A stretch of DNA of 56,547 nt, taken from assembly GCA_900555035.1 (NCBI GenBank), contig USJX01000010.1, positions 1 to 56,547 on the forward strand, written 5' to 3'. The DNA is from an uncultured Prevotella sp. (lineage in GTDB: Bacteria > Bacteroidota > Bacteroidia > Bacteroidales > Bacteroidaceae). The first letter of the stretch is position 1. Each line of letters begins with the position of its first letter. The translations under genes and the position numbers were made by a program. Positions 18,501 to 24,925 of this stretch are shown piece after piece. The notes below the pieces were generated by a model, which was given only the letters and a program-made list of their open reading frames with translations, made no database searches and was not told the DNA's origin.

Positions 18501-20402
18501 TATAAGCTTACTTACTCATTGAGTCTCGACCCATCTGGTCGTGATGCTGGTAATGAGTATGAGGACGGCAACGATCCTGCTCCTGCCTATAACGTCATCT
18601 CTTATCCTTCTGAGGATGTTGCCAAGAATTTCGTGGCTACTTGTGTAGAAAAGATTTCTGGCAAGAAGGGCATGCTGAAGGCTCTTGGCTTGAAGAAGGT
18701 GAAGGATGATCAGAAGTTCATCTACGACTTGCCTACAGGTTACGAGGGTAATGCGCTCTATTATCCAGTACTCAACCCTGTAGCCAATGCTCAGGCTGCC
18801 CTGATGGGTACGGGTGCTTCTGCTCTGGATGAGAACTTCTATGCAGCAACTCGCTATGAGGCTCCTGCTGAAGGTTTCAATCTTACTCATCTCTATTTCG
18901 TCGGTACAGTAGGCGACTTGGAGAATGTTGACATCGAGGCTTCTGTTATTCTGGGCAATGATGTTACTGCTACAGAGAAGACCATCGGTCATGGCAAGAT
19001 TCATATTGCCAAGGAAGAACCTCGTGAGGATGGTAGCTACCAGGGTGCTGCACGTATGTTGGAGTTTGACAACCCTATCTACATCAATCCTGCCGATACC
19101 TTCTATGTCGTATTGAAGTATCCTGCAGGCTACAAGGGATCTGCCATGATGGCAACCAAGGATGGAGATATGGAAACCAATCGCTATATGGCACACTTGA
19201 AGTCATTGGGTGGCTGGGTTGACATCGAGGCTCTCTACGACAATGCTTACAGCTATGGTGCCTTCGGTTACTTCATGACTTGTATCGAGAAGGAGAAGGG
19301 TGAGTCATGGATTAAGTTGCTCAACGAGAAGAAGGAAGGCGAGATTGCTCCAGGCGAGGCTCTTCCTGTGCAGTTCGAGGTGAATGCCAAGAGTGCTTAT
19401 TTTGCCAAGAACAATAAGGCTACTCTCGTAGTGAAGAGCAACGACCCATACAACAAGCTCTACAACTATCACATCTATCTTGACAAGAATGCTGCTCCTG
19501 TCATCACCGCTCCTGAAGGTGAGACTACTGTTCCTGAGGCTTCCAAGGCGATGGTTCCTGTAACTGTTGCTGATGCCGAGGGTGAGGCTTTCACCGTAAG
19601 CTTGAATGATGCTGATGGTATCGCAACCGTTGAGAGCTATGAGAATGAAGATGGTACTCAAGATGGTATCTCCGAGAGCAATGGTACTTATACTGTTGAG
19701 GCTGGCGGCAGCTTGAAGCTCAATGTGGCTCTTGCTCCTGCTTATGGCACTGCAGGAAAGCATTCTTTCGCTGTTAATGCCAAGGACGAGGCTGGCAATG
19801 TAAGCTCAGCTGTTGTCAACTACAATGTAGAGCATACCAACCGTGCTCCTAAGTACGTTGGTCCTGCCGACTTGGTTCTCAAGGGTGGTGAGACCTCTGC
19901 TCAGTACTACTTTGCTGATTTCTTCGAGGATGCTGATGGCGATGCCATGACCTTCTCTGCTCAGATTGCCGATCCTTCTTTGGCTGCTCTCTATCAGTCG
20001 GAGAATGGTATTATCATTGCTGCTAAGCAGATGCCGGGCTCAACCAACATCAATGTTGTTGCTACTGATGCCAATGGTGCTTCTACTACCGGTGTCATTA
20101 CCTTGACGGTTGATGTGGCAACTGGTATCAGTAATGTTGTAGCAGGCGGCTCTAAGGGCGATGTTGCTGTAAATGGCGATGCTGAAAATGGTAATTTGAA
20201 TGTTACTATCGGTGCTGATGCCGACAAGGTTGTTCTTTCGGTTTATAGCAATGCCGGTCAGCTGATGGCTCAGAAGACTTTGCTGAATGTTCATGCAGGC
20301 GATAAGGCTGGCGTAGCATTGGGTAAGGTTGCTGCGGGTGTATATCACCTTGTAGCAAATGTAGATGGTAAGACTTCTGCTGTGAAGTTTGCCGCTAAGT
20401 AA
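12510..20402 (+). CDS. Giant secreted subtilisin-like (S8) serine protease, 2630 residues
   Basis: An exported multidomain protease. A signal peptide ending near VRISAQ is followed by a propeptide, then the S8 domain: catalytic Asp in AIIDGGFQVDHPDL (near 221), His in HSHGTHVAGT (near 275) and Ser in GTSMACPHVSG (near 455). A fibronectin-III-like domain covers about 525-625. The rest is a long stalk with ASH-like repeats (VDFGDLLVGQT near 962; VDFGKVFRTS near 1412). Two copies of a domain contain FPFYGK(D/K)Y...(Y/M)(V/I)Y, near 1165-1310 and 1605-1740, and a cadherin-like segment lies near 2443. The last 80 residues (VVLSVYSNAGQLMAQ...GVYHLVANVDG) form a type IX secretion C-terminal domain. 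The catalytic domain is under a fifth of the protein. The substrate is unknown. Its own promoter precedes it and a strong terminator follows. Confidence 0.9.
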   Translation: MTRRLLLLVCAVLCLGSNVRISAQSTSSTTQSAESNFVEGVVRVKLQREIADRMVAAKLPLSVKGTNRKYVQTGVTPLDRVNQKVKAVSMTRVFPYAGKNEAKHKAFGLDLWYDVHYEASGMKLAQARNLFRSAEGVSYAQRIPLYKPIGGERFLEVSPAAVARAAKAASTMPFNDPLLNDQWHYNNDGHIAGTKVGADANVFKAWETGVTGSKDVVVAIIDGGFQVDHPDLKDNVWINTAELNGKPGVDDDGDGYVDDIYGYNFVINSSDINAHSHGTHVAGTVGATNNNGIGVCGVAGGSDGKGGVKMMVCQVFDSRASSSAVADFGAAIVYAADRGASIAQCSWGAGVADEEDKSITAAVDYFTKNGGGDKMNGGLCIFAAGNNGEEGNYYPGCLDKVVAVGSMAPDGSVAYYSNRGKWVDVTAPGGLEDNGQQYGVLSTLPNSTYGYNEGTSMACPHVSGIAALILSKYGNKQFSNETLRTLLTTSVNDLYTQNPEYKGLMGSGYIDAYKALQGKEGSVPEAVADFTVTASHDNALIEWTIPETEEKSIDHHVIYYSTEDFSATDDLNKLSSVSVDTKFKYSGDKMSYEVEGLKASTKYYFAIVAYNRWGKASAVSPIKEATTNSGPKVQVDQKNLSMTVDATKASTAEASFNVKNAGEGVLKYQLTTATTRATMSTSGRIKNPNPGQVLPFSGTVSPTLVKRNAVATSNYQAKDWPDTLTYSNQLYSYIGETDTKLPNALAQYFYVDKATYPNGFNLTDLRFQGQNGQNPVIEIYDGSRTISTASLIQKVNYDFWAYNYPITLKEQIHFAPGSSFWVVAKFPAGAKNPLGTGKTTRTDVAQYSFYSSDNGTTWTQLSEVLKGTSFEAVASQLTWAVQAISKNPDWSQVLNPEPISGEVRPNESQKVTLKNDGQKLVNGTYKFNIHVKSNEAVDSKQQVALTMIVKGYKPELHSQQLVDFGDLLVGQTKTIDVELTNSGYGVFGGQYGMLQAPKNIKSSSDQFNVSKGANNIAARSTGTLPVTFAPTKEGNFSSTITLTDKNGNQHSFLVRGVASVPAQQSVTPEVYEAGDLKVGGEDKTATITIKNTGNYPLQYVFPKFSSEKIVGSTAKVHKFGYTTISNVAGDKSFEYEPAPELADEKDITSQFTNNNWQSGPIKVGFKFPFYGKDYDEIYVSSYGGVSMQQMDGRISCMVPTGDCVQGLGYISAYTNSGWMDMGANSKITYGHKNGKLYVKFKDVVTPATNGAGETTTISFHMALCPDGSVEVYYDDYNPAGVFGSGGHNFVGVSDIAASDPCIFVDANKVQESNGGLNAPYYDIQTGSAIKIVAPAKSMIKSLSSTDGYVGNGESKEIKVTLAANDDLVAGPLTNYLTVITNDPINPSASVKLTANIVGDNLKAEAALDSTSVDFGKVFRTSAQQRTVLLSNNGKDALQVAGVSVKNGKFTLAEEIKAAFSVPAGQGKDIVVTLPTAEKGTVEDVLVITYQDGTTKEIPLKAEVIGNPTWKSNPESLKVETPYGTNVEKTIQVTNEGDENLTFSAEPASWYTASDLEAKGNSTVDYVFKSKLDGFDIPYKWVDITNDYTEHMPYAYYINKTDFKKVTLPFEFPFYGKKYKEMYIYNTGFVSFDAPVEDYKQFPEPPASLPTTETFYTNIICPFWGNHSMNTPSSDGVYYKAKDDEVIVSYKNYGNTMMLGMNFEVILRKDGSFKFQYHVDPDGFQLGVFGLCGIMDHTGTRGITPADMYITDGNTVEFTPYKNYVVAPGEQVEMPVELKANQLADTYDCELNVTTNDPSKPSVKIPVTLNITGEVQAEFPEVINVEQPVDEYAMYPSYYEFYVVNKGTKAFTITNVASEMFVADDPDDPWAMPEASLEVYTSANNSGDDGIDPGPMALAADAAKAWVPYQSGMMAPIVVGEDTVKFRITPYNVSEVHAKDYPLVFSVEGLENTEYNSTIKLNITEAPVMAFDPEELHIENVASDYKGTSTVNLKNDGEYKLTYSLSLDPSGRDAGNEYEDGNDPAPAYNVISYPSEDVAKNFVATCVEKISGKKGMLKALGLKKVKDDQKFIYDLPTGYEGNALYYPVLNPVANAQAALMGTGASALDENFYAATRYEAPAEGFNLTHLYFVGTVGDLENVDIEASVILGNDVTATEKTIGHGKIHIAKEEPREDGSYQGAARMLEFDNPIYINPADTFYVVLKYPAGYKGSAMMATKDGDMETNRYMAHLKSLGGWVDIEALYDNAYSYGAFGYFMTCIEKEKGESWIKLLNEKKEGEIAPGEALPVQFEVNAKSAYFAKNNKATLVVKSNDPYNKLYNYHIYLDKNAAPVITAPEGETTVPEASKAMVPVTVADAEGEAFTVSLNDADGIATVESYENEDGTQDGISESNGTYTVEAGGSLKLNVALAPAYGTAGKHSFAVNAKDEAGNVSSAVVNYNVEHTNRAPKYVGPADLVLKGGETSAQYYFADFFEDADGDAMTFSAQIADPSLAALYQSENGIIIAAKQMPGSTNINVVATDANGASTTGVITLTVDVATGISNVVAGGSKGDVAVNGDAENGNLNVTIGADADKVVLSVYSNAGQLMAQKTLLNVHAGDKAGVALGKVAAGVYHLVANVDGKTSAVKFAAK

Positions 20403-20459
20403 TGTAGATTTTGGTATCTTGCTTCCCCGCTTTGGGTAAGCAGGATACTTATCCATAAG

Positions 20460-20505
20460 AAAAAAGAGGAATCGTGATACTGATTATTCACGATTCCTCT
20501 TTTTT
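20460..20505. terminator. Strong terminator after the subtilase
   Basis: Perfect 18-bp arms AAAAAAGAGGAATCGTGA and complement around a 10-nt loop, between convergent genes. It is followed by three short imperfect TTTCTGAAGT-like repeats up to 20,565. Confidence 0.9.
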
Positions 20506-20579
20506 CTATTTCTGAAGTCTTTCTTCTGAAGTTCTTTTCTGGAGTACTATTTCTGAAGTACTTCTTTTACGGTATGTCT

Positions 20580-21776
20580 TTATTTGATGATGTTTGCGGC
20601 ATAGATGCCCATGGCCTTATAACCGGCAGGGTTCGGATGGAGCCAGTCGTTGCTGGCGTATTCCCGCTTCATCCTTCTGTCATCATTCGGGTCTTGCAGC
20701 AGTTTGGCAAAATCCAGAATGCCATCCACGTTCTTTGCCTGGCTGCGAATCCAGTCGTTCACGTAGAGGCGGGCGGCTTCATGGAAATGACTGTAGTATC
20801 CGGCACCCTTGAAAGGGGTGATGGTGCCCAGATAAACCTTCATCTTCCGGGCTTTCGCCTTCCTTACCATTCCCTGAATGCTTTCGATAAGCAGGCGTGC
20901 CACCGTCTCGCTGTTGCCGCTCTTGGCTGCACCGATATCGTTGATGCCTTCGAAGATAATCACCTTCTTTACGCCGCTCTGCATCAGGATGTCACGGTTG
21001 AAGCGTTCCTTGGCTAGTGCACCGAAACCGCCCGGCACGGTTACCCGGTTGTTGCCGATGCCCAGGTTCAATACGCCCTGGTTGGTTATCTTATGCTTCA
21101 GCTGCAGCATCTCCGACATCACGTCGGGCCATCGGTTCTGGGCATTATCCGTGGAGCATTTGCCGTCGGTGATGGAGTTGCCCATGATGGCGATGGCACT
21201 CATGTTGTTGCTCATGGTATAGACGTCGATGCCGCTAATGTTGTACCAGTGGTTCTCTCTGAAAGCCTTCTCGAAGTTGGAGTGGGCGTTGGTTACACCT
21301 TTCATGATATAAGAGGTGGTGCGCGAACCCATGTGCACGGTGGGCACTTCGGGAGCCGAAGTGTAGTTGATGGTGATGGCTACACGCTCCAGGTTTCTGA
21401 GGTTGAACTTCAGGGCGTCGCTCACTATCTGCTTGCCGGCAGGAATGACGGTCTTGTAGCTGTTGCCGAACTTGAAGTATTGTGCCGATTTGGCATCGAT
21501 GCTGAACGAGTCCTTGGCGTGAGCGATGTAGATGGAGCGGATCTCCACGGGTTGCATCGAATAGATGTTACTCAACTTGAGGCGGATTACGTCGCCTCCT
21601 ATGCTTACCTTTACCACCTGGCGCACCGAGCGGTTGGTCATGCAGTTGTTATAGGGCATAAATGATCTGACTACAGTTTGTGGAGCTGTGGCCCAGGTGC
21701 CTACCCAGTTCTGTGCTAGAGAATAAGTTGATATGGCACAGAACACCATGAATAAAACTAATAATCTTTTCATCAT
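20580..21776 (-). CDS. SGNH/GDSL hydrolase, secreted
   Basis: A 398-residue exported esterase-like protein. The N-terminal signal peptide MKRLLVLFMVFCAISTYSLAQ is followed by a beta-rich domain, then the SGNH core: Ser in GNSITDG near residue 198, a GxNDxG-like block (FEGINDIGAA), and Asp/His in DWLHPNP near 375. It is a paralogue of the esterase at 44.2 kb (shared NRSVRQVV, RLKLSN, PVEI(R/K)S(I/V)YIA). Family members deacetylate polysaccharides; the substrate is unassigned. The frame is open from 21,812, but a -7 element at 21,782-21,789 excludes that start. ATG 21,776 is followed directly by a second ATG. Confidence 0.82.
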   Translation of the reverse strand: MMKRLLVLFMVFCAISTYSLAQNWVGTWATAPQTVVRSFMPYNNCMTNRSVRQVVKVSIGGDVIRLKLSNIYSMQPVEIRSIYIAHAKDSFSIDAKSAQYFKFGNSYKTVIPAGKQIVSDALKFNLRNLERVAITINYTSAPEVPTVHMGSRTTSYIMKGVTNAHSNFEKAFRENHWYNISGIDVYTMSNNMSAIAIMGNSITDGKCSTDNAQNRWPDVMSEMLQLKHKITNQGVLNLGIGNNRVTVPGGFGALAKERFNRDILMQSGVKKVIIFEGINDIGAAKSGNSETVARLLIESIQGMVRKAKARKMKVYLGTITPFKGAGYYSHFHEAARLYVNDWIRSQAKNVDGILDFAKLLQDPNDDRRMKREYASNDWLHPNPAGYKAMGIYAANIIK

Positions 21777-21781
21777 ACGTG

Positions 21782-21789
21782 CAAAGTTA
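21782..21789 (-). promoter_or_regulatory. -7 element of the SGNH hydrolase, almost at the start codon
   Basis: TAACTTTG in the minus direction ends 5 nt before ATG 21,776. With a usual start site a few bases downstream of this box, the mRNA would be leaderless or use the second ATG at 21,773. Confidence 0.65.
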
Positions 21790-21839
21790 GATAGAAAAGC
21801 CAATAAAACCAAGAAAATTAAAAACTTTTTTCATAAAAC

Positions 21840-21871
21840 TTTGGATAATAAGGAGAAAAGTTGTAACTTTG
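21840..21871 (+). promoter_or_regulatory. Orphan consensus promoter facing the ATPase gene
   Basis: TTTG (21,840-21,843) and TAACTTTG (21,864-21,871) with 20 bp spacing match the consensus perfectly. Downstream on this strand is only a 9-codon frame (ATG 21,896, MCRKTTTTR) before the convergent ATPase gene. The likely original target is the small frame at 23,342 on the far side of the ATPase cassette. Confidence 0.7.
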
Positions 21872-21890
21872 TCCCCAAATATAACTAAAA

Positions 21891-21902
21891 GAAAAATGTG
21901 TA
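21891..21902. repeat. 12-bp direct repeat, left copy, flanking the ATPase cassette
   Basis: GAAAAATGTGTA occurs here and again at 23,315-23,326. Between them lie exactly one ATPase gene and its palindromic promoter array. It may be a target-site duplication. Confidence 0.6.
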
Positions 21903-21914
21903 GGAAAACAACAA

Positions 21915-23171
21915 CTACGAGGTAAGCAACCACTTCCATACTGGTATCACTTCAATCTTCAAGTCATCCAGTTCTATCGTCTCCTCTTCATCCATCGTAA
22001 TAACAAAAAGTTTACTTCCTGGATACCTCTTCTGATAAGCATTCAAAGCCCCCAATTCTCGCTCACGAGTAGCAGCATCCTTGATACTGTACGACACTTG
22101 GAAAGCACATTGATGCTCAAAGAGACAAAAGTCCACCTCCACATTATCATGATAATAGAAGAGGTCTTCCCCATACTTCTCATGCAGGTGAATGGCTACC
22201 AGATTCTCCAAGAGAGATGTTTCTGGATCAAAGAGGAATAGACTCAGAAAACCATTATCTATAAAGTAATACTTCTGGTTCGACATTCTATCTTGCAATT
22301 TTGCACAAATGTTTTCTATGGAGAAGATCAAGCAAGTGTCCTTGATATATCTCAGATAGTCCACTATCGTCTCTTGCTTTACCTTTCCAGCCACAGTAGA
22401 AACCAGATTAGCCAGTCTGTTATAAGACTGTGGCTGCTTTACGCTCTCAGATAGTTTTCGTATCAAAGTCTTCATCGCCAGAGGGTTGCGAATGCCGTAT
22501 CTGGCAATTAAATCTCCAAAGTAAATCTTGTTGTATAGATTGCCCAACCACTCTCGCTTAAACTGATTGTCAACAATCACCAATTCTGGCAAACCGCCAA
22601 TATGAAAATACTCAAGAAAAGCCCTCTTGAGGTCAGAATTTTGCAGATACTCCCACTGCGCAGGCAAGGAGATATGCTGGGCTGACAAGTATTCCTGAAA
22701 GGAGAAAGGAAAGACGGGCTGCACCATATATCTGCCACCAAGCGTAGTAGAAATCTCGCTACTCAGCATCTTGGCGTTGCTACCGGTGATATACACTCTA
22801 TATTTCTGGTCAGCAAGTCTACGTGCAAATTTCTCCCACCCATCAATGATTTGTATCTCGTCAAGCATGAAGATGGGCTGATACCCATACATCTCCTCGT
22901 AAGCCTGCTTGATGGCATCCAGGTCGGAAAGCTGGAGATTTTCCAATCGGTCGTCCTCAAAATTGAAGTAAAGGATTTCCTCTGGCAGATGTCCCAGAGC
23001 TATCATCTCTTGGGCACGCTGATATAGCAAGTAAGACTTACCGGCTCTTCTTAGTCCTACCAGCACATAGTTAGAATGAGATTCGAAGCTGATGTTTCTT
23101 TTCACCATCTCCACATTCTGAATCATCCTTTGGTTCTCCGCTATCAGCAGTTTTGCTATTCTCTTGTCCAT
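21915..23171 (-). CDS. AAA ATPase with DUF4143-type C-terminus
   Basis: A 418-residue soluble P-loop protein of the family often annotated as ATP-binding protein. Walker A is GLRRAGKS at 39-46, Walker B IFMLDEIQ near 101, and a sensor segment YITGSN near 130. The C-terminal domain is of the DUF4143 kind, usually a PD-(D/E)XK-like fold. Here the expected D...ExK reads VDFCLF...FQVSYS, so the catalytic Glu and Lys appear to be lost. These genes are frequent and variable in Bacteroidota; their cellular job is not known to me. Three 33-bp-spaced palindromes cover its promoter, and a 12-bp direct repeat flanks the whole locus. Confidence 0.82.
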   Translation of the reverse strand: MDKRIAKLLIAENQRMIQNVEMVKRNISFESHSNYVLVGLRRAGKSYLLYQRAQEMIALGHLPEEILYFNFEDDRLENLQLSDLDAIKQAYEEMYGYQPIFMLDEIQIIDGWEKFARRLADQKYRVYITGSNAKMLSSEISTTLGGRYMVQPVFPFSFQEYLSAQHISLPAQWEYLQNSDLKRAFLEYFHIGGLPELVIVDNQFKREWLGNLYNKIYFGDLIARYGIRNPLAMKTLIRKLSESVKQPQSYNRLANLVSTVAGKVKQETIVDYLRYIKDTCLIFSIENICAKLQDRMSNQKYYFIDNGFLSLFLFDPETSLLENLVAIHLHEKYGEDLFYYHDNVEVDFCLFEHQCAFQVSYSIKDAATRERELGALNAYQKRYPGSKLFVITMDEEETIELDDLKIEVIPVWKWLLTS

Positions 23172-23198
23172 ATCTTCCGTTTTATGTTAATCTGGGTG

Positions 23199-23206
23199 CA
23201 AAGATA
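23199..23206 (-). promoter_or_regulatory. -7 element of the ATPase at 21.9 kb
   Basis: TATCTTTG followed by CACC in the minus direction, 27 bp before the ATG. The -33 region is occupied by the first palindrome and has no TTTG. Confidence 0.75.
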
Positions 23207-23213
23207 CAACATT

Positions 23214-23296
23214 TTCCTTTATAAAGGAAGAAAAACCATAAGATATTTCCTTTATAAGGGAAAGTTTTCTCGAAAAACTTTCCCTTATAAAGGAAA
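23214..23296 (-). repeat. Three palindromes at exact 33-bp spacing in the ATPase promoter
   Basis: TTCCTTTATAAAGGAA (23,214-23,229, perfect), TTTCCTTTATAAGGGAAA (23,246-23,263) and TTTCCCTTATAAAGGAAA (23,279-23,296). Centres are at 23,221.5, 23,254.5 and 23,287.5, exactly 33.0 bp apart. The outer two also form a larger inverted repeat with arms of about 23 bp. This is likely an operator array placed on one face of the helix. Confidence 0.88.
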
Positions 23297-23314
23297 TTTT
23301 CTTTAAGCTCCTTC

Positions 23315-23326
23315 GAAAAATGTGTA
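23315..23326. repeat. 12-bp direct repeat, right copy, flanking the ATPase cassette
   Basis: Second copy of GAAAAATGTGTA (first at 21,891-21,902). Reading from the orphan promoter straight across the repeat restores a short leader, AAAAGGAG and the ATG at 23,342. Confidence 0.6.
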
Positions 23327-23341
23327 AAAGGAGCTAGAATT

Positions 23342-23500
23342 ATGGAAAGAACAAGTATTGTCAACTTTGAAAACATGAAAGTCTTGCAGAATGTCTTCAT
23401 ACAAGACTTCGACATAGACAGAATCTTTTCCTCTTATATAATAATGTGTATCCTTATTGTCTCAATGAAGAAGAGCCATAAGGATACACTTTTTGTTTAA
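23342..23500 (+). CDS. Small hypothetical frame, 52 residues, possibly a cut-off gene
   Basis: The ATG at 23,342 is preceded at a good distance by AAAAGGAG (23,327-23,334), a strong ribosome-binding site for this phylum. The product begins MERTSIVNFENMKVLQNVF and resembles nothing I recognise. The last 18 codons run through a terminator hairpin (23,446-23,495), so the natural 3' end may be lost. The gene has no promoter of its own now; the consensus promoter at 21,840 would supply it if the ATPase cassette were absent. It could equally be a non-coding transcript. Confidence 0.3.
   Translation: MERTSIVNFENMKVLQNVFIQDFDIDRIFSSYIIMCILIVSMKKSHKDTLFV
23446..23495 (+). terminator. Terminator hairpin
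   Basis: GTGTATCCTTAT and ATAAGGATACAC pair over 12 bp around a 20-nt loop, followed by TTTTTGTTT. The GTGTATCCTT arm is also used by the terminators at 35,688 and 36,688. Confidence 0.8.
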
Positions 23501-23549
23501 ACAATCTTAAAAAACTAAACGATAGCTAACAGCCTGTTACTTTTTTTAC

Positions 23550-23557
23550 TAAATTTG
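23550..23557 (+). promoter_or_regulatory. -7 element of the fimbrillin-like gene
   Basis: TAAATTTG followed by CAGC, 93 bp before the start. The intervening leader holds no frame I can support. Confidence 0.6.
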
Positions 23558-23650
23558 CAGCAACGCAACTGCACCTAAACAATCGTCTGTATCATTCGGT
23601 TGGCATTGCCGATAATACCGGGATATTCTCGGCGTCTTACCTAAAAATCT

Positions 23651-24580
23651 ATGTCGAAGATGAAGAATTTTAAATGCATAGGCCTGATGCTGGTCTTCGT
23701 TGCTAGCCTGCTGGTTAGCTGTACATCAGACAATGTGATGACAAGTTCCTCACAAGTAACAAACCATGAGGTAGTGTTCAGTCTCTACGAGCAATCCATC
23801 TCCAGCTTGGACACCCGAGCTGAAACTTCCGGCAACAAGACGTTGGCGGAATGCAAGTTGTTCACGGAGCTTGAAGTGGCCTTGATTCCTGCTGACGGAA
23901 AATCAAAGACGATGCTGGTTGCCCGCCAGGATGACTCTATGAGCACCTTCGGTAAGGTAAAGATGCAGATTCCGAATGGTACCTATCATCTTGTCATTAT
24001 TGCAGCTAATACAGACAAGCCTATTGGTGATAAACGAATTGATATCAAGTCTGCCACCGAAGTAACATTCCCGAACGACAAGGTTACTGATATGGCATAC
24101 TGTTATAAGGAAATCACCATCAGTTCAACGGATAATACCAAGGTGGTGGAATGTGCTCTCAAGCGTGCCATAGCAGCCGTTAAATTGCTGCCTACGGATA
24201 AGACGCCAGACGACTTGAAGACTTTTACCGTCAAGATCTCGGGTAATGTTGGAACAAAGTTCAATCCATCAGAGGGGTGTTGTACGGAGACGTGCGAAAT
24301 CAATAGGGTTGTTGATGTTACCAAATACAATTTCGAGATAAAGGAGTATAACCTCTTTGTTGTTCCGGGAGCTGAGGATGTAACCGATGCCAAGTTAGAA
24401 ACCCAGGCATTGAACAATAATGGGAAGGTTTTGAAGGCGAATAGCTTCACCGACGTACATTTGGTTATGGGCAAGAGAACCACCTATAAGGGTCCTTTCT
24501 ATACCTTTGCCAATGGCTTCTCTATTTCTATGACAGATGGAGAGATGGGTGATTCCGACTTTGGCGTGACCTTTGAGTAG
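23651..24580 (+). CDS. Fimbrillin-like lipoprotein (FimB/Mfa2-like)
   Basis: A 309-residue outer-membrane or surface lipoprotein. The signal peptide ends in the lipobox LLVSC near residue 24, followed by SDN. The body (beta-rich, with the central ALKRAIAAVKLLP segment) is the pattern of Bacteroidales fimbrial subunits, where FimB/Mfa2-type proteins anchor or cap the stalk. No major fimbrillin or second subunit is adjacent, so a solitary adhesin-like role is possible. It is flanked by two ATPase loci and has its own promoter and terminator. Confidence 0.65.
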   Translation: MSKMKNFKCIGLMLVFVASLLVSCTSDNVMTSSSQVTNHEVVFSLYEQSISSLDTRAETSGNKTLAECKLFTELEVALIPADGKSKTMLVARQDDSMSTFGKVKMQIPNGTYHLVIIAANTDKPIGDKRIDIKSATEVTFPNDKVTDMAYCYKEITISSTDNTKVVECALKRAIAAVKLLPTDKTPDDLKTFTVKISGNVGTKFNPSEGCCTETCEINRVVDVTKYNFEIKEYNLFVVPGAEDVTDAKLETQALNNNGKVLKANSFTDVHLVMGKRTTYKGPFYTFANGFSISMTDGEMGDSDFGVTFE

Positions 24581-24753
24581 AGCCATAAATAGGGCTTTGT
24601 ACTTCACCCTTCCGAAACGCATGTTGCCACGAATCGGTTTGTGCCTGGTTACGGCAGAAAGTTGCCCTAGTAGAGGGCAACTTCTTGCCATAGCCAGACA
24701 ATAATCGTCAGGTTGCCTGCATGGTTGGCTGGTTTGGTATCTTTAAGGCGTAA
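24581..24753. other. Intergenic stretch with no gene
   Basis: Between the fimbrillin-like gene and the ATPase repeat array only a terminator hairpin (24,659-24,683) is visible. The frame across it on the minus strand has no family resemblance. Confidence 0.6.
24659..24683 (+). terminator. Terminator after the fimbrillin-like gene
   Basis: AAGTTGCCCT and AGGGCAACTT form a perfect 10-bp stem with a 5-nt loop. The downstream T run is short. Confidence 0.65.
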
Positions 24754-24871
24754 ACTCCTTAGGAAAATGTGATGATTCTGGGAAAAGTCCTTAGGAAAAT
24801 GTGATGAATGGGGAGAAAACTCCTTAGGAAAATGTGATAAATATACTTAAAAGTCCTTAGGAAAATGTGAT
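24754..24871 (+). repeat. Four direct repeats at 32-33-bp spacing in an ATPase promoter
   Basis: Near-identical copies of A(C/G)TCCTTAGGAAAATGTGAT begin at 24,754, 24,786, 24,819 and 24,852 (spacing 32, 33, 33). Each holds a palindromic core TCCTTAGGA. The spacers between copies are unrelated in sequence. The last copy ends 7 bp before the -33 TTTG. Confidence 0.93.
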
Positions 24872-24877
24872 TTTCCT

Positions 24878-24907
24878 TTTGTAATCCGTTGTTTATTAGT
24901 ATCTTTG
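24878..24907 (+). promoter_or_regulatory. Promoter of the ATPase at 24.9 kb
   Basis: TTTG (24,878-24,881) and TATCTTTG (24,900-24,907) with 18 bp between, directly downstream of the four-copy repeat array and 18 nt before the start codon. Confidence 0.8.
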
Positions 24908-24925
24908 CAGAAAAATGCATAAAGT

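Noticed and set aside
23182..23415. 77-codon frame with repeated LYKGK/PYKGN motifs
   Set aside because: The repeated residues are simply the translation of the 33-bp-spaced palindromes; there is no ribosome-binding site or family.
24754..24871. Possible CRISPR array (four 20-bp repeats)
   Set aside because: Spacers are only 12-13 bp, repeats are too short, no cas genes are nearby, and the array abuts a promoter.
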